DNA of 64,000 nucleotides from Piscinibacter sp047600445 (GCF_047600445.1 NZ_JASGKT010000002.1:2294001-2358000); one strand, 5' to 3'; positions 1-9,248 are shown, numbered from the stretch's first letter. The notes: generated by a model from the letters alone, not told the origin. Numbers and translations are program-made.

Positions 1-805
1 GCAGCACCAGGTCGGCCTCGCGCAGCTCGAACTGATTGATGCTGCGGCCCATGATCGCGAAGGTCTGCAAGAGCATGCGCAGCGGGTCGCCGGTGGGGCT
101 GCCCTCGGGCACCGCCGAGATGTCGACCGCGATCACCAGCTCGGCGCCCATCTGCCGCGCGAAGCGCACCGGCACCGGCGAGACCAGCCCGCCGTCGACG
201 TACTCGCGCGCGCCAATCTTCACCGGCTGGAACAGCGCCGGCACCGCGCTGGAGGCGCGCACCGCCATGCCGGCGTCGCCGCGCTGGAACAGGATGGGCG
301 CGCCGGAGTCGAGGTCGGTGGCGACGATGCCCAGCGGCAGCGCCATCTGCTCGATGTTGCGCCCGCCGGTGTGCTCGCGCACGAAGCGCGCCAGCGCCTC
401 GCCGCGGATCATGCCGCGGCCGGGGAAGGCCCAGTCGGTGATGGCGGTCTCGTCCATCGCATCGGCCAGGCGCACCAGTTCCGGCGCGTGCAGCCCGGCG
501 GCATACAGCGCCGCCACCAGGCTGCCGGCCGAGGTGCCGACCACGAGGTCGGGCCGGACGCCGCTTTCTTCCAGCGCCTGGATCACGCCGATGTGGGCAA
601 AGCCGCGCGCCGCGCCGCCGCCCAGCGCCAGGCCGATGCGCGGCGGCTTGGGCGCAGGCGGCGGGGCCGGCTCGGCCGGCGGCGGGGCGGGCGGCGGGGG
701 CAGCGGCGCGCTCTGGCAGCCGGCCAGCGCCGCCGCGCCGCCCAGCGCCCAGGCGAGCCAGCGGCGGCGCGAGGGCTCAGCCTCTTCTTTATTCTCTTCA
801 GACAT
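1..805 (-). CDS. patatin-like phospholipase lipoprotein (3' end outside window)
   Basis: Reading leftwards from an ATG at 805, the product begins with an arginine-rich stretch and a hydrophobic segment ending in LAGC, a lipoprotein signal. A proline-rich linker follows, then a patatin domain. The oxyanion motif GGGAARG lies near residue 60 and the nucleophile elbow GTSAG has its Ser near residue 92. The DGG that carries the catalytic Asp is seen further on (YVDGG). Patatins of the RssA/NTE type hydrolyse acyl esters of lipids; this one would be envelope-anchored. It is divergent from the TauE-like gene and shares an AT-rich promoter region with it. The open frame runs off the window start, so its C-terminus is unseen. 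Confidence 0.85.
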   Translation of the reverse strand, partial: MSEENKEEAEPSRRRWLAWALGGAAALAGCQSAPLPPPPAPPPAEPAPPPAPKPPRIGLALGGGAARGFAHIGVIQALEESGVRPDLVVGTSAGSLVAALYAAGLHAPELVRLADAMDETAITDWAFPGRGMIRGEALARFVREHTGGRNIEQMALPLGIVATDLDSGAPILFQRGDAGMAVRASSAVPALFQPVKIGAREYVDGGLVSPVPVRFARQMGAELVIAVDISAVPEGSPTGDPLRMLLQTFAIMGRSINQFELREADLVL

Positions 806-904
806 AAGCAACAAACGACAAAGTTCTTCTCATATATATAGCTGCCACCTACAGTGCGCGCCATCGGCTGCCTTCCGGCGGCCGTTTCGATTTATCGGCG
901 GCTC
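806..904. promoter_or_regulatory. AT-rich divergent promoter region between patatin and sulfate operon
   Basis: This 99-bp gap between divergent start codons contains TATATATA at 833-840, a self-complementary -10-like element usable in either direction, in an otherwise GC-rich setting. It is the only obvious place for the promoter of the sulfate assimilation operon. CysB control would be expected from the pathway, but I cannot identify a CysB site with confidence. Confidence 0.45.
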
Positions 905-1672
905 ATGGACTGGATTGCGATTCTCAGCGGCTTCGGCGTCGGTGCCATCGTCGGCATGACCGGCGTGGGCGGCGGCTCGCTGATGACGCCGCTGCTGCTG
1001 TCGGTGTTCAAGCTCAACCCGGCGGTGGCCATCGGCACCGACCTGTGGTTCGCCGCGCTGACCAAGGTCAGCGGCTCCGTCGCCCATGCCCGCCACGGCC
1101 ACGTCGCCTGGCCCATCGTGCGCCGGCTGCTGGCCGGCTCGGTGCCGGCCTCGCTGGCGACCATCGCGCTGATGCATTTCTCCGGCCTGACCAAAGGCTG
1201 GGCGCAGGCGCTGACCTTCTCGCTCGGCATCGCGCTGCTGCTGACGGCCGCCGTCGTCGCGTTCAAGCAAAGCTGGCAGCGGCTGGGCCTGAAGCTGGAG
1301 CGCTGGATCCCCGAATCGCGCAAGCCCGCGCTGACGGTGGCCAGCGGCCTGCTGCTGGGCGTGCTGGTGTCGCTGTCGTCCATCGGCGCCGGGGCCATCG
1401 GCGCAACGCTGATCCTGCTGATCCACCCGCGCATGAAGGCGCGCGACATCGTCGGCACCGACATCGCCCACGCCGTGCCGCTGACCCTCGTCGCCGGCCT
1501 GGGCCACGCCAGCCTCGGCCATGTGGACTGGGCGCTGCTCGGCTCCCTGCTCATCGGCTCCCTGCCCGGCATCTGGCTCGGGGCCCAGTTGACCCGCCGC
1601 CTGCCGGACGGCGTCGTGCGCAGCCTGCTGTGCGCCTCGCTGCTGATGGCCGGCTGGAAAGTCATCCACTAA
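905..1672 (+). CDS. TauE/SafE-family membrane permease
   Basis: A 255-residue polytopic membrane protein of the TSUP (TauE/SafE, COG0730) family. The N-terminal repeat has the typical GxGVGGGSLMTPLLL signature after the first helix, and a second related half starts near residue 140 (GxLVSLSSIGAGAIG). The ATG at 905 gives the N-terminus MDWIAIL; an upstream in-frame ATG at 854 would add a non-membrane tail and is less likely. It lies only 13 bp before cysI, so it is probably cotranscribed and moves a sulfur oxyanion such as sulfate or sulfite. The family transports several sulfur and organic anions, so substrate and direction are inferred from context. Confidence 0.85.
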   Translation: MDWIAILSGFGVGAIVGMTGVGGGSLMTPLLLSVFKLNPAVAIGTDLWFAALTKVSGSVAHARHGHVAWPIVRRLLAGSVPASLATIALMHFSGLTKGWAQALTFSLGIALLLTAAVVAFKQSWQRLGLKLERWIPESRKPALTVASGLLLGVLVSLSSIGAGAIGATLILLIHPRMKARDIVGTDIAHAVPLTLVAGLGHASLGHVDWALLGSLLIGSLPGIWLGAQLTRRLPDGVVRSLLCASLLMAGWKVIH

Positions 1673-1685
1673 GAGAACTCCGTCG

Positions 1686-3473
1686 ATGTACCAGTACACC
1701 GATTTCGACCGCCAATTCGTCAAGCTGCGCGCCCAGCAGTTCCGCGACCAGCTCGACCGCTGGCAGCGCGGCGAGTTGAGCGACGAACAACTGCTGCCGC
1801 TGCGCCTGCAAAACGGCTGGTACATCCAGCGCTACGCGCCGATGGCCCGCATCGCCGTGCCCTATGGCGAGATCAGCAGCCTGCAACTGCGCACGCTGGC
1901 CCACATCGCCCGCGAGTACGACCGGCCCACGCCCGAACTGCTGGCCCATGCCCAGGCGACGCAGGACGAGCTGCAGGCCGCCCAGCCCGGCCTGACGCTG
2001 GCCGCGCCACCGCTGCGCTACGGCTACGGCCACTTCACGACGCGCACCAACGTGCAGTTCAACTGGATCCCGATCACCCGCGCCGCCGACGTGATGGACC
2101 TGCTGGCGGGCGTGTCCATGCACGGCATCCAGACCAGCGGCAACGACATCCGCAACATCACCTGCGACGCCTTCGAGGGCATCGCCGAGGACGGCATCGT
2201 CGATACCCGGCCCTTCGCCGAGATCACGCGCCAGTGGAGTTCGCTGCACCCCGAGTTCAGCTTCCTGCCGCGCAAGTTCAAGATCGCCTTCAACGGCGCC
2301 GAGGAAGACCGGGCCGCGATCGGCTGGTACGACATCGGCCTGCAGGCGGTGCGCGCGGCGGACGGCGAAGTCGGCTTCAAGGTGCTGGTCGGCGGCGGCA
2401 TGGGCCGCACGCCCATCATCGGCGCGGTGGTGCGCGAGTTCCTGCCCTGGCCGGAACTGCTGAACTACATCGAGGCCATCGTCCGCACCTACAACAGCTA
2501 CGGCCGGCGCGACAACAAGTGGAAGGCGCGCATCAAGATCCTCGTCAAGAGCGAGGGCCGGGGCTTCATCGACGCCGTGGAGGCCGAGTACCGGGCCATC
2601 GTCGAGCAGGACGGCGCGCCGCACACCATCACGCAGGCCGAACTGGAGCGCGTGGCCGCGCACTTCGTCGTACCCGAGCTGAAGCCCGCCGCCCTGCCCG
2701 CCAGCGTGGACACGGCCGACATCGCCTACCAGCGCTGGCTGCGCCAGAACGTGCGCGGCCACCGGCTGCCGCAGTTGCGCATCGTCACGCTGTCCTTCAA
2801 GCGCGTCGGCTGGGCGCCCGGCGACGCCGACGCCGACACGCTGGACGCGCTGGCCCAGTTGGCCGACCGGTTCTCGGCCGGCGAGGCGCGGCTCACGCAC
2901 GAGCAGAACCTGCTGCTGCCCTGGGTGTTCGAGAGCGACCTGCCGGCGCTCTACGAGGCCGCGCGCGAGCTGGGCCTGGCGCGACCCAACATCGGCCTGC
3001 TGTCCGACATGATCGCCTGCCCCGGCGGCGACTTCTGCTCGCTGGCCAACGCGCGCTCCCTGCCCATCGCCGCCGCGCTGACCGAGCGTTATCAGGACCT
3101 GGACGAACTCTTCGACCTCGGCCCCATCGACCTGCACATGAGCGGCTGCATCAACTCCTGCGGCCACCACCACAGCGGCCACATCGGCATCCTCGGCGTC
3201 GACAAGGACGGCAAGGAGTGGTACCAGATCACGCTGGCCGGCTCGGACGGCACGGCGCTGTCCGGCCCGGCCGTGGGCGGCAAGGTCGTCGGCCCGTCGT
3301 TCTCGGCCGCCGAGGTGCCGGACGTGATCGAAGCCCTGCTCGACACCTTCCGGGCGCTGCGCCAGCCGGGCGAATTCTTCATCGACGCGCTGCGCCGCGT
3401 CGGCCACGACCCCTTCAAGGCCGCCGCCAACGCCGCCCGCCACCCCCAACCCGTCGAAGCCATCGCCGCATGA
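1686..3473 (+). CDS. cysI: assimilatory sulfite reductase haemoprotein
   Basis: A 595-residue nitrite/sulfite reductase with two ferredoxin-like half domains. It reduces sulfite to sulfide using six electrons through a coupled sirohaem-[4Fe-4S] centre. The four cluster cysteines are visible as C445-x5-C451 (ACPGGDFC) and C488-x3-C492 (GCINSC, followed by GHHH). Full length for the family. No cysJ flavoprotein subunit is adjacent; a ferredoxin and a ferredoxin-NADP reductase lie 4-5 kb downstream, suggesting a ferredoxin-dependent enzyme. The stop overlaps the next start (ATGA), so translation is probably coupled. A nitrite reductase role is possible on family grounds but disfavoured by the sulfate-gene neighbours. 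Confidence 0.95.
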   Translation: MYQYTDFDRQFVKLRAQQFRDQLDRWQRGELSDEQLLPLRLQNGWYIQRYAPMARIAVPYGEISSLQLRTLAHIAREYDRPTPELLAHAQATQDELQAAQPGLTLAAPPLRYGYGHFTTRTNVQFNWIPITRAADVMDLLAGVSMHGIQTSGNDIRNITCDAFEGIAEDGIVDTRPFAEITRQWSSLHPEFSFLPRKFKIAFNGAEEDRAAIGWYDIGLQAVRAADGEVGFKVLVGGGMGRTPIIGAVVREFLPWPELLNYIEAIVRTYNSYGRRDNKWKARIKILVKSEGRGFIDAVEAEYRAIVEQDGAPHTITQAELERVAAHFVVPELKPAALPASVDTADIAYQRWLRQNVRGHRLPQLRIVTLSFKRVGWAPGDADADTLDALAQLADRFSAGEARLTHEQNLLLPWVFESDLPALYEAARELGLARPNIGLLSDMIACPGGDFCSLANARSLPIAAALTERYQDLDELFDLGPIDLHMSGCINSCGHHHSGHIGILGVDKDGKEWYQITLAGSDGTALSGPAVGGKVVGPSFSAAEVPDVIEALLDTFRALRQPGEFFIDALRRVGHDPFKAAANAARHPQPVEAIAA

Positions 3474-3928
3474 AGCCGCTGAACACCACCGCCGCCCTCC
3501 AGATCTTTGCCGCCGGCACCGCGCCCGCCGACGCGGCCGGCCTGAAGATCCTGCAGATCGCCAACGACGCCGAAGTGGCCGAACTCGCCGCCCAGGGCGC
3601 GCTCGACGGCGTGGACCGCATCGAACTGCACTTCCCCAAGTTCACCGACGGCCGCGCCTACAGCCAGGCCGTGCTGCTGCGCCGCCGCTACCGCTTCCGC
3701 GGCGACCTGCGCGCCACCGGCGACGTGCTGATCGACCTGCTCGTGCACATGCACCGCAGCGGCTTCAGCAGCGCCGTGCTGGCCGAGGGCGTGAACGCCG
3801 CCGCCGCCGAGCGCCAGTTCGCGCGCTACGCCGCCTTCTACCAGGGCGACGTGAACGAGCCACGCCCGCTGTTCGCCCGCGAAGCGGCCCACCTCGCCGC
3901 GCAGGACGCGGTGCTGGAGGCCGCGTGA
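3470..3928 (+). CDS. DUF934 family protein, sulfite-reductase associated
   Basis: A 152-residue protein starting at an ATG that overlaps the cysI stop. The body contains the FPKFTDGRAYSQA..LRRRYRF..GDLRATGDVL pattern typical of DUF934, a family found almost exclusively between cysI and cysH in proteobacteria. It is short, soluble and without a signal peptide. The exact biochemical role is not established; strict synteny suggests an accessory or stabilising function for sulfite reductase. Its stop overlaps the GTG start of cysH, continuing the coupled operon. Confidence 0.9.
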   Translation: MKPLNTTAALQIFAAGTAPADAAGLKILQIANDAEVAELAAQGALDGVDRIELHFPKFTDGRAYSQAVLLRRRYRFRGDLRATGDVLIDLLVHMHRSGFSSAVLAEGVNAAAAERQFARYAAFYQGDVNEPRPLFAREAAHLAAQDAVLEAA

Positions 3929-4725
3929 GCCCGGTGAGCGCAACCAGCGCCCTGCCCTGGATCGCCGCGCCGGCTGCGGGCAACGCCATCGCGCTCTACG
4001 CCAGGCGCACGCCGCAGCTCGACGCCAAGATCGAAGCCGCCTTGCAACGCCTGCGCGACGCCAGCATCGAGCACGGCGACGGCCTCGTGCAGAGCAGCAG
4101 CCTGGGCGTGGAGGACATGGTCGTCACCGACCTGATCGCGCGCACCCGGCTGCCCATCGCGATCGCGACGCTCGACACCGGCAAACTGCATGCCCAGACG
4201 CTGGCGCTGCTGCCGCGCATCGAGGCGCGCTACGGCCGCACGGTCGAAGTGTTCCAACCCGTGGCCGATGCCGTCGTGCAGTTCGTCGCCCGTGAAGGCG
4301 AGGATGCGATGTACCGCAGCATCGAACTGCGCAAAGCCTGCTGCGGCGTGCGCAAGATGGAGCCGCTGTCGCGCATGCTGAAGGGCCGTTCGGCCTGGAT
4401 CACCGGCCTGCGCCGCGAGCAATCGGGCGCGCGTGGCGACGTCGGCTTCGACGAGGACGACGGCAGCCAACGCCGCAAGATCAGCCCCATCGCCGACTGG
4501 AGCTGGGCCGAGGTCTGGGCCTATGTCGAGCAATACGACGTGCCCTACAACCCGCTGCACGACGAGTTCATGCCCAGCATAGGCTGCGCGCCCTGCACGC
4601 GCGCCATCGCCGTCGGCGAGCCCTTCCGCGCCGGCCGCTGGTGGTGGGAGGACGAAGCCGCCAAGGAGTGCGGCTTGCATGTGAAAGCCGCCTCTGCCGT
4701 TTCGATCATTGGAGCCCCGCGATGA
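3925..4725 (+). CDS. cysH: Fe-S assimilatory adenylyl-sulfate (APS/PAPS) reductase
   Basis: A 266-residue thiol-dependent reductase that converts activated sulfate to sulfite. The GTG start overlaps the previous stop (GTGA). The PAPS-reductase fold is recognisable from SSSLGVED and LDTGKLH. Paired cysteines C139-C140 (KACCGVRK) together with C221-x2-C224 (CAPC) form the [4Fe-4S] ligand set diagnostic of APS-type reductases and absent from E. coli PAPS reductase. With no cysC kinase or CysC domain in the operon, APS is the likely direct substrate. The E-C-G-L-H tail carrying the catalytic Cys is present near residue 251. The stop overlaps the cysD start. Confidence 0.93.
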   Translation: MSPVSATSALPWIAAPAAGNAIALYARRTPQLDAKIEAALQRLRDASIEHGDGLVQSSSLGVEDMVVTDLIARTRLPIAIATLDTGKLHAQTLALLPRIEARYGRTVEVFQPVADAVVQFVAREGEDAMYRSIELRKACCGVRKMEPLSRMLKGRSAWITGLRREQSGARGDVGFDEDDGSQRRKISPIADWSWAEVWAYVEQYDVPYNPLHDEFMPSIGCAPCTRAIAVGEPFRAGRWWWEDEAAKECGLHVKAASAVSIIGAPR

Positions 4726-5681
4726 ATGCGCGCCTGTCCATCGAGCAGTTGCTGCCCGATCTCGACCACACCCACCTCGACTGGCTGGAGGAAGAAGCGA
4801 TCTTCATCCTGCGCGAGACCGCCGCCGCCTTCGAGCGCCCGGCGCTGCTGTTCTCCGGCGGCAAGGACTCCTGCGTGGTGCTGCGCCTGGCCGAGAAGGC
4901 CTTCAAGATCAGGCAGGCCGACGGCTCGTACAAGGGCCGCCTGCCCTTCCCGCTGCTGCACGTGGACACCGGCCACAACTTCCCCGAGGTGATCGAGTTC
5001 CGCGACCGGCGTGTCGCCGAGATGGGCGAGCGCCTCGTGGTCGGCCATCTCGAAGACTCGATCCAGCGCGGCACGGTGCGCCTGGCGCACCCGCTCGAAT
5101 CGCGCAACGGCCACCAGACCGTGACGCTGCTCGAAGCCATCGAGGAGCACCGCTTCGACGCGCTGCTCGGCGGCGCGCGCCGCGACGAAGAAAAGGCGCG
5201 CGCCAAGGAGCGCATCTTCAGCCACCGCGATTCTTTCGGCCAGTGGCAGCCCAAGGAACAGCGGCCCGAACTGTGGACGCTGTTCAACACGCGCATCCGC
5301 CCCGGCGAGCACATGCGCGCCTTCCCGATCAGCAACTGGACCGAACTCGACGTGTGGCTGTACATCGCGCGCGAGAACATCCCGCTGCCCAGGCTCTACT
5401 ACGCGCACGACCGTGAGGTGATCCGTCGCCGCGGCCTGCTGGTGCCCCTCACCGACGTGACGCCGCCCGAGGCCGGCGAGCGCGTCGAGACCGCGCAGGT
5501 GCGCTTTCGCACCGTGGGCGACATGACCTGCACCTGCCCGGTGGAAAGCGACGCCGCCAGCGCCGCCGACATCGTCGGCGAGACGCTGCAGGTGACCGTC
5601 AGCGAGCGCGGCGCCACGCGCATGGACGACCGCACCTCGGAAGCCTCGATGGAGCGGCGCAAGAAGGAAGGCTATTTCTGA
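4722..5681 (+). CDS. cysD: sulfate adenylyltransferase small subunit
   Basis: A 319-residue N-type ATP pyrophosphatase that, with CysN, makes adenylyl sulfate from sulfate and ATP. The PP-loop SGGKDS lies at residues 45-50, and the family pattern GARRDEEKARAKER follows at mid-protein. The start was placed at the ATG giving MNARLSIEQLL; it overlaps the cysH stop (ATGA), and the longer frame from 4641 lies inside cysH. The C-terminus SMERRKKEGYF is typical of CysD. It is followed without a gap by cysN. Confidence 0.95.
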   Translation: MNARLSIEQLLPDLDHTHLDWLEEEAIFILRETAAAFERPALLFSGGKDSCVVLRLAEKAFKIRQADGSYKGRLPFPLLHVDTGHNFPEVIEFRDRRVAEMGERLVVGHLEDSIQRGTVRLAHPLESRNGHQTVTLLEAIEEHRFDALLGGARRDEEKARAKERIFSHRDSFGQWQPKEQRPELWTLFNTRIRPGEHMRAFPISNWTELDVWLYIARENIPLPRLYYAHDREVIRRRGLLVPLTDVTPPEAGERVETAQVRFRTVGDMTCTCPVESDAASAADIVGETLQVTVSERGATRMDDRTSEASMERRKKEGYF

Positions 5682-6964
5682 TGAGCACCACCAACCCCGT
5701 GAAGGACCACCGGGCGCTGCGCTTCCTCACCGCCGGCAGCGTCGACGACGGCAAGAGCACGCTGATCGGCCGGCTGCTGTACGACAGCCGCGCGATCCTG
5801 GCCGACCAGCTCGACACGCTGGAGAAGAAAGCCGCGGGCAACGCCATCGACCTGAGCCTGCTCACCGACGGCCTGGAAGCCGAGCGCGAGCAGGGCATCA
5901 CCATCGACGTGGCCTACCGCTACTTCGCCACCAAGGCGCGCAAGTTCATCATCGCCGACGCGCCCGGCCACGAGCAGTACACGCGCAACATGGTCACCGC
6001 CGCGGCGGGCAGCGACGCGGCGGTGGTGCTGGTGGACATCACCAAGCTCGACACCGCGCGGCAGCCGGTGACGCTGCTGCCCCAGACGCGCCGCCACGCG
6101 CTGCTGGCGCACCTGCTGCGCGTGCCCAGCATCGTGTTCGCCGTCAACAAGCTCGACGCGGTGGCCGATCCGGCGTGGGCCTACGCCGCGGCGCGCGACG
6201 CGCTGCTCGGCTTCGCCGAAGCCGCCGGCATCCGCGTGGCCGGCATCGTGCCGGTGTCGGCGCTGCGCGGCGACAACGTCACGCAGCCGCTCGCCGCCCC
6301 CTGGTACGACGGCCCCTCGCTGCTGCAACTGCTGGAGAGCCTGCCCACCGCGCAGGAGCGCAAGGACGGCGCGCTGCTCGTGCCGGTGCAGTACGTGGCG
6401 CGCGAAGGAGAAGGCACCGGCAACCAGCCGCGCACGCTGTGGGGCCGCATCGCGCACGGCCAGGTGAAAGCCGGCGACACGGTGCAGCTCTTCCCGAGCG
6501 GCCAGACCGCCACGGTGGCCGAGCTGCGCCTGGCCGGCGCGACGGTCGGCGTGGCGCAGGCGGGCCAGTCGGCCGGCATCGTGCTCGACCGCCAGCTCGA
6601 CGTCTCGCGCGGCGACTGGATCGCCACGCCGGGCGCGATTCACGCGGCGCAGCGCTTCAGCGCCACGCTCGCCTGGCTCGACACCGAGCCGGCCGTGGTC
6701 GGCCGCAAGTACTGGGTGCGCCACGGCAACCGCTGGGCGCAGGCGCGCATCGCCGCGATCGACCACCGCCTGGACATCCACACGCTGGAAGAGACCGACG
6801 CGCACGAGCTGGCCGTCAACGACATCGGCCACGTGACGGTGGAGGTGCAGCAGCCGCTGCCGGTGGAGAGCTACGAGACCAACCGCGTCGGCGGCGCGCT
6901 GATCGTCGTCGACCCGGCCAGCAACCGCACCAGCGGCGCGCTGCTGGTGCGCGCGGCGGCCTGA
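5681..6964 (+). CDS. cysN: sulfate adenylyltransferase GTPase subunit
   Basis: A 427-residue translation-factor-type GTPase that drives APS synthesis by CysD. The P-loop GSVDDGKST starts at residue 19, the G3 motif DAPGHEQY at residue 93 and the G4 motif NKLD at residue 156. Domain II and III beta-barrels follow. Its length stops at the end of the CysN part, so there is no fused APS kinase (CysC) domain, in agreement with the Fe-S cluster type of the neighbouring CysH. The start overlaps the last base of the cysD stop. Confidence 0.95.
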   Translation: MSTTNPVKDHRALRFLTAGSVDDGKSTLIGRLLYDSRAILADQLDTLEKKAAGNAIDLSLLTDGLEAEREQGITIDVAYRYFATKARKFIIADAPGHEQYTRNMVTAAAGSDAAVVLVDITKLDTARQPVTLLPQTRRHALLAHLLRVPSIVFAVNKLDAVADPAWAYAAARDALLGFAEAAGIRVAGIVPVSALRGDNVTQPLAAPWYDGPSLLQLLESLPTAQERKDGALLVPVQYVAREGEGTGNQPRTLWGRIAHGQVKAGDTVQLFPSGQTATVAELRLAGATVGVAQAGQSAGIVLDRQLDVSRGDWIATPGAIHAAQRFSATLAWLDTEPAVVGRKYWVRHGNRWAQARIAAIDHRLDIHTLEETDAHELAVNDIGHVTVEVQQPLPVESYETNRVGGALIVVDPASNRTSGALLVRAAA

Positions 6965-6971
6965 GGCGGCG

Positions 6972-7739
6972 ATGGGCCGCGTCGTCTTCATCGGGGCCGG
7001 GCCGGGCGCGGCCGACCTGATCACCGTGCGCGGCGCGCGCACGCTCTCGCGTGCCGACGTGGTGCTGTTCGACGCGCTGACCGACCCGGCGTTGCGCGAG
7101 CTGGCGCCGCGCGCGCGCTGGGTGAACGTGGGCAAGCGCGGCTTCGCCGACAGCACCGGCCAGGCCACCATCAACGCGCTGCTGCTGCGCCACGCGCGCG
7201 CCGTGGCGCTGGTGGTGCGCCTGAAGGGCGGCGACCCGAGCGTGTTCGGCCGCCTGGAAGAAGAGCTGGAGGCGCTGCAACACGCCGGCATCGCCTGCGA
7301 GGTGATTCCCGGCGTCACCGCCGCGCTGGCCGCCGCCGCCGAGACGCAACGCCCGCTGACGCGCCGCGGCGCCGGCCGCAGCGTGGCGCTGGCCACCGCG
7401 ATGACGCGCGAGGGCGCGTTGCGCGGCAGCCGCGGCGCCGACACCGAGGTCCTCTACATGGCCGGCAAGCAGCTCGCCGCGCTGGCGCGCCGCCTGCGCG
7501 AAGCCGGCTGGGCCGACGACGCGCCGGTCAGCGTGGTCTCGCGCGCCGGCTGGCCCGATGCGCTGGCCAGCACGCACGAGGTGGCCACGCTAGGCCGCGC
7601 CAGCGTGCTGCACAGCGGCCGGCCGACCGTCGTGACCGTCGGCGCCGGCGCGGCGACGCTCGGAGCCGGCACGCGCGCGCCAGGCGAATCACCGCATCTT
7701 GAGACCGGTCAAGCCCTCGCGGAAACCCCGAGCCCCTAA
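6972..7739 (+). CDS. cobA: uroporphyrinogen-III C-methyltransferase
   Basis: A 255-residue SAM-dependent methyltransferase that makes precorrin-2, the precursor of sirohaem. The N-terminal loop VFIGAGPGAADLITVRGA and the internal VVRLKGGDPSVFGR and EVIPGVTAALAA motifs are those of SUMT. The dehydrogenase/ferrochelatase half of CysG is absent here, so sirohaem completion must be encoded elsewhere. It sits 7 bp after cysN, which makes sense because CysI needs sirohaem. Could equally be called cysG methyltransferase domain or sumT. Confidence 0.92.
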   Translation: MGRVVFIGAGPGAADLITVRGARTLSRADVVLFDALTDPALRELAPRARWVNVGKRGFADSTGQATINALLLRHARAVALVVRLKGGDPSVFGRLEEELEALQHAGIACEVIPGVTAALAAAAETQRPLTRRGAGRSVALATAMTREGALRGSRGADTEVLYMAGKQLAALARRLREAGWADDAPVSVVSRAGWPDALASTHEVATLGRASVLHSGRPTVVTVGAGAATLGAGTRAPGESPHLETGQALAETPSP

Positions 7740-7796
7740 AATCGCCTGTTCGCCGGCGCCAGGCCGTCTTCTCCAACACGCAACCTTCGCATTCCC

Positions 7797-8120
7797 ATGA
7801 CCCACGTCGTCCTCGAAGCCTGCATCCGCTGCAAGTACACCGACTGCGTGGACGTCTGCCCGGTCGACTGCTTCCGCGAGGGCCAGAACTTCCTCGCCAT
7901 CGACCCCGACGAGTGCATCGACTGCGCGGTGTGCATCCCGGAATGCCCGGTGAACGCCATCGTTCCCGAGGAAGACGTGCCCGGCAACCAGCAGCACATG
8001 ATCCCGCTGAACGCCGAGCTGGCGAAGAAGTGGCCGAGCATCACCAAACGCAAGGGCTCGCTGCCCGAGGCCGAGGAGTGGAAAGACCGCACCGGCAAGC
8101 TCGACCAGCTCATCAAGTGA
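7797..8120 (+). CDS. fdxA: 7Fe ferredoxin (FdxA type)
   Basis: A 107-residue ferredoxin beginning MTHVVLEACIRCKYTDC, with CxxC-x-x-C clusters typical of the 3Fe-4S plus 4Fe-4S FdxA family (CVDVCPVDCF and CIDCAVCIPECPVNAI). The C-terminal extension after residue 60 is normal for FdxA. A TAAAAT element at 7737-7742 overlaps the cobA stop and could be its -10 box. It lies 4 bp upstream of a ferredoxin-NADP reductase gene, so the two likely form an electron-donor pair, possibly serving the sulfite reductase upstream. Confidence 0.93.
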   Translation: MTHVVLEACIRCKYTDCVDVCPVDCFREGQNFLAIDPDECIDCAVCIPECPVNAIVPEEDVPGNQQHMIPLNAELAKKWPSITKRKGSLPEAEEWKDRTGKLDQLIK

Positions 8121-8124
8121 ACTC

Positions 8125-9225
8125 ATGGAACCTCAATTGAACGACGAAGTGGCACGCACCGCCGGTGCGCACGAAGGCCCGATCGAGACCGACGCCGTGA
8201 TCGTCGGCGCCGGCCCGGTGGGGCTGTTCCAGGTCTTCGAGCTCGGGCTGCTGGAGATCAAGGCGCACATCATCGACTCGCTGCCCTACCCCGGCGGCCA
8301 GTGCATCGAGCTGTACCCCGACAAGCCGATCTACGACATCCCGGCCGTGCCGGTGTGCACCGGCAAGGAGCTGACCGACAACCTGCTCAAGCAGATCGAG
8401 CCCTTCGGCGCCACGCACCACTACGGCCAGGAAGTGACCGTGGTGCAGAAGCTCGACGACGGCCGCTTCAACGTCGAGACCAGCAAGGGCACGCGCTTCC
8501 TGACCAAGACCATCTTCATCGCCGGCGGCGTGGGCTCGTTCCAGCCGCGCACGCTGAAGGTCGAGGGGCTAGACGCCTACGAGGACAAGCAGGTCTTCTA
8601 CCGCGTCAAGAACCCGGCGCAGTTCGCCGGCAAGAACCTCGTCATCATCGGCGGCGGCGATTCGGCGCTCGACTGGACGCTGAACTTCGTGCAGGACGGC
8701 CCGAACAAGGCCGCGAGCGTCATCCTCATCCACCGCCGCGACGGCTTCCGCGCCGCGCCGGCCAGCGTGGCGAAGATGAAGGAGCTGTGCGACGCCTACG
8801 AGATGCAGTTCATCGTCGGCCAGGCCACCGGCATCGAGGAAGCCGACGGCCGCATCACCGGCGTGAAGATCACCGGCGGCGACGGCGTCACGCGCGTCGT
8901 GCCGATGGACATGCTGCTGGTGTTCTTCGGCCTTTCCCCGAAGCTCGGCCCGATCGCCGAGTGGGGGCTGAACATCGAGCGCAAGCAGATCGTCGTCGAC
9001 ACCGAGAAGTTCGAGACCAGCACGCCGGGCATCTTCGCGGTGGGCGACGTGAACACCTACCCGGGCAAGAAGAAGCTGATCCTGTCGGGCTTCCACGAAG
9101 CCGCGCTGGCGGCCTTCGCGGCGGCGCCGTACATCTTCCCGGAAAAGCGCATCCATCTGCAGTACACGACCACCAGCCCGAAGCTGCACAAGGTGCTGGG
9201 CGTGGAGACGCCGACCTTCGACTGA
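8125..9225 (+). CDS. ferredoxin-NADP+ reductase, thioredoxin-reductase-like type
   Basis: A 366-residue two-dinucleotide-domain flavoprotein. The FAD-binding GAGPVGLF motif is near residue 29 and the NADPH-binding GGGDSALDW near residue 175; the FAD closing motif GIFAVGDVNTYPGKKKLI lies near residue 302. It lacks the CxxC redox pair of thioredoxin reductases, as is usual for the YumC/TrxR-like FNR family. It moves electrons between NADPH and ferredoxin. Immediate linkage to fdxA supports the call. The ATG at 8125 gives a short polar N-terminal extension; the next Met is far inside the FAD domain. Confidence 0.9.
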   Translation: MEPQLNDEVARTAGAHEGPIETDAVIVGAGPVGLFQVFELGLLEIKAHIIDSLPYPGGQCIELYPDKPIYDIPAVPVCTGKELTDNLLKQIEPFGATHHYGQEVTVVQKLDDGRFNVETSKGTRFLTKTIFIAGGVGSFQPRTLKVEGLDAYEDKQVFYRVKNPAQFAGKNLVIIGGGDSALDWTLNFVQDGPNKAASVILIHRRDGFRAAPASVAKMKELCDAYEMQFIVGQATGIEEADGRITGVKITGGDGVTRVVPMDMLLVFFGLSPKLGPIAEWGLNIERKQIVVDTEKFETSTPGIFAVGDVNTYPGKKKLILSGFHEAALAAFAAAPYIFPEKRIHLQYTTTSPKLHKVLGVETPTFD

Positions 9226-9248
9226 CGCCTATCGGCACGACGGATGGC

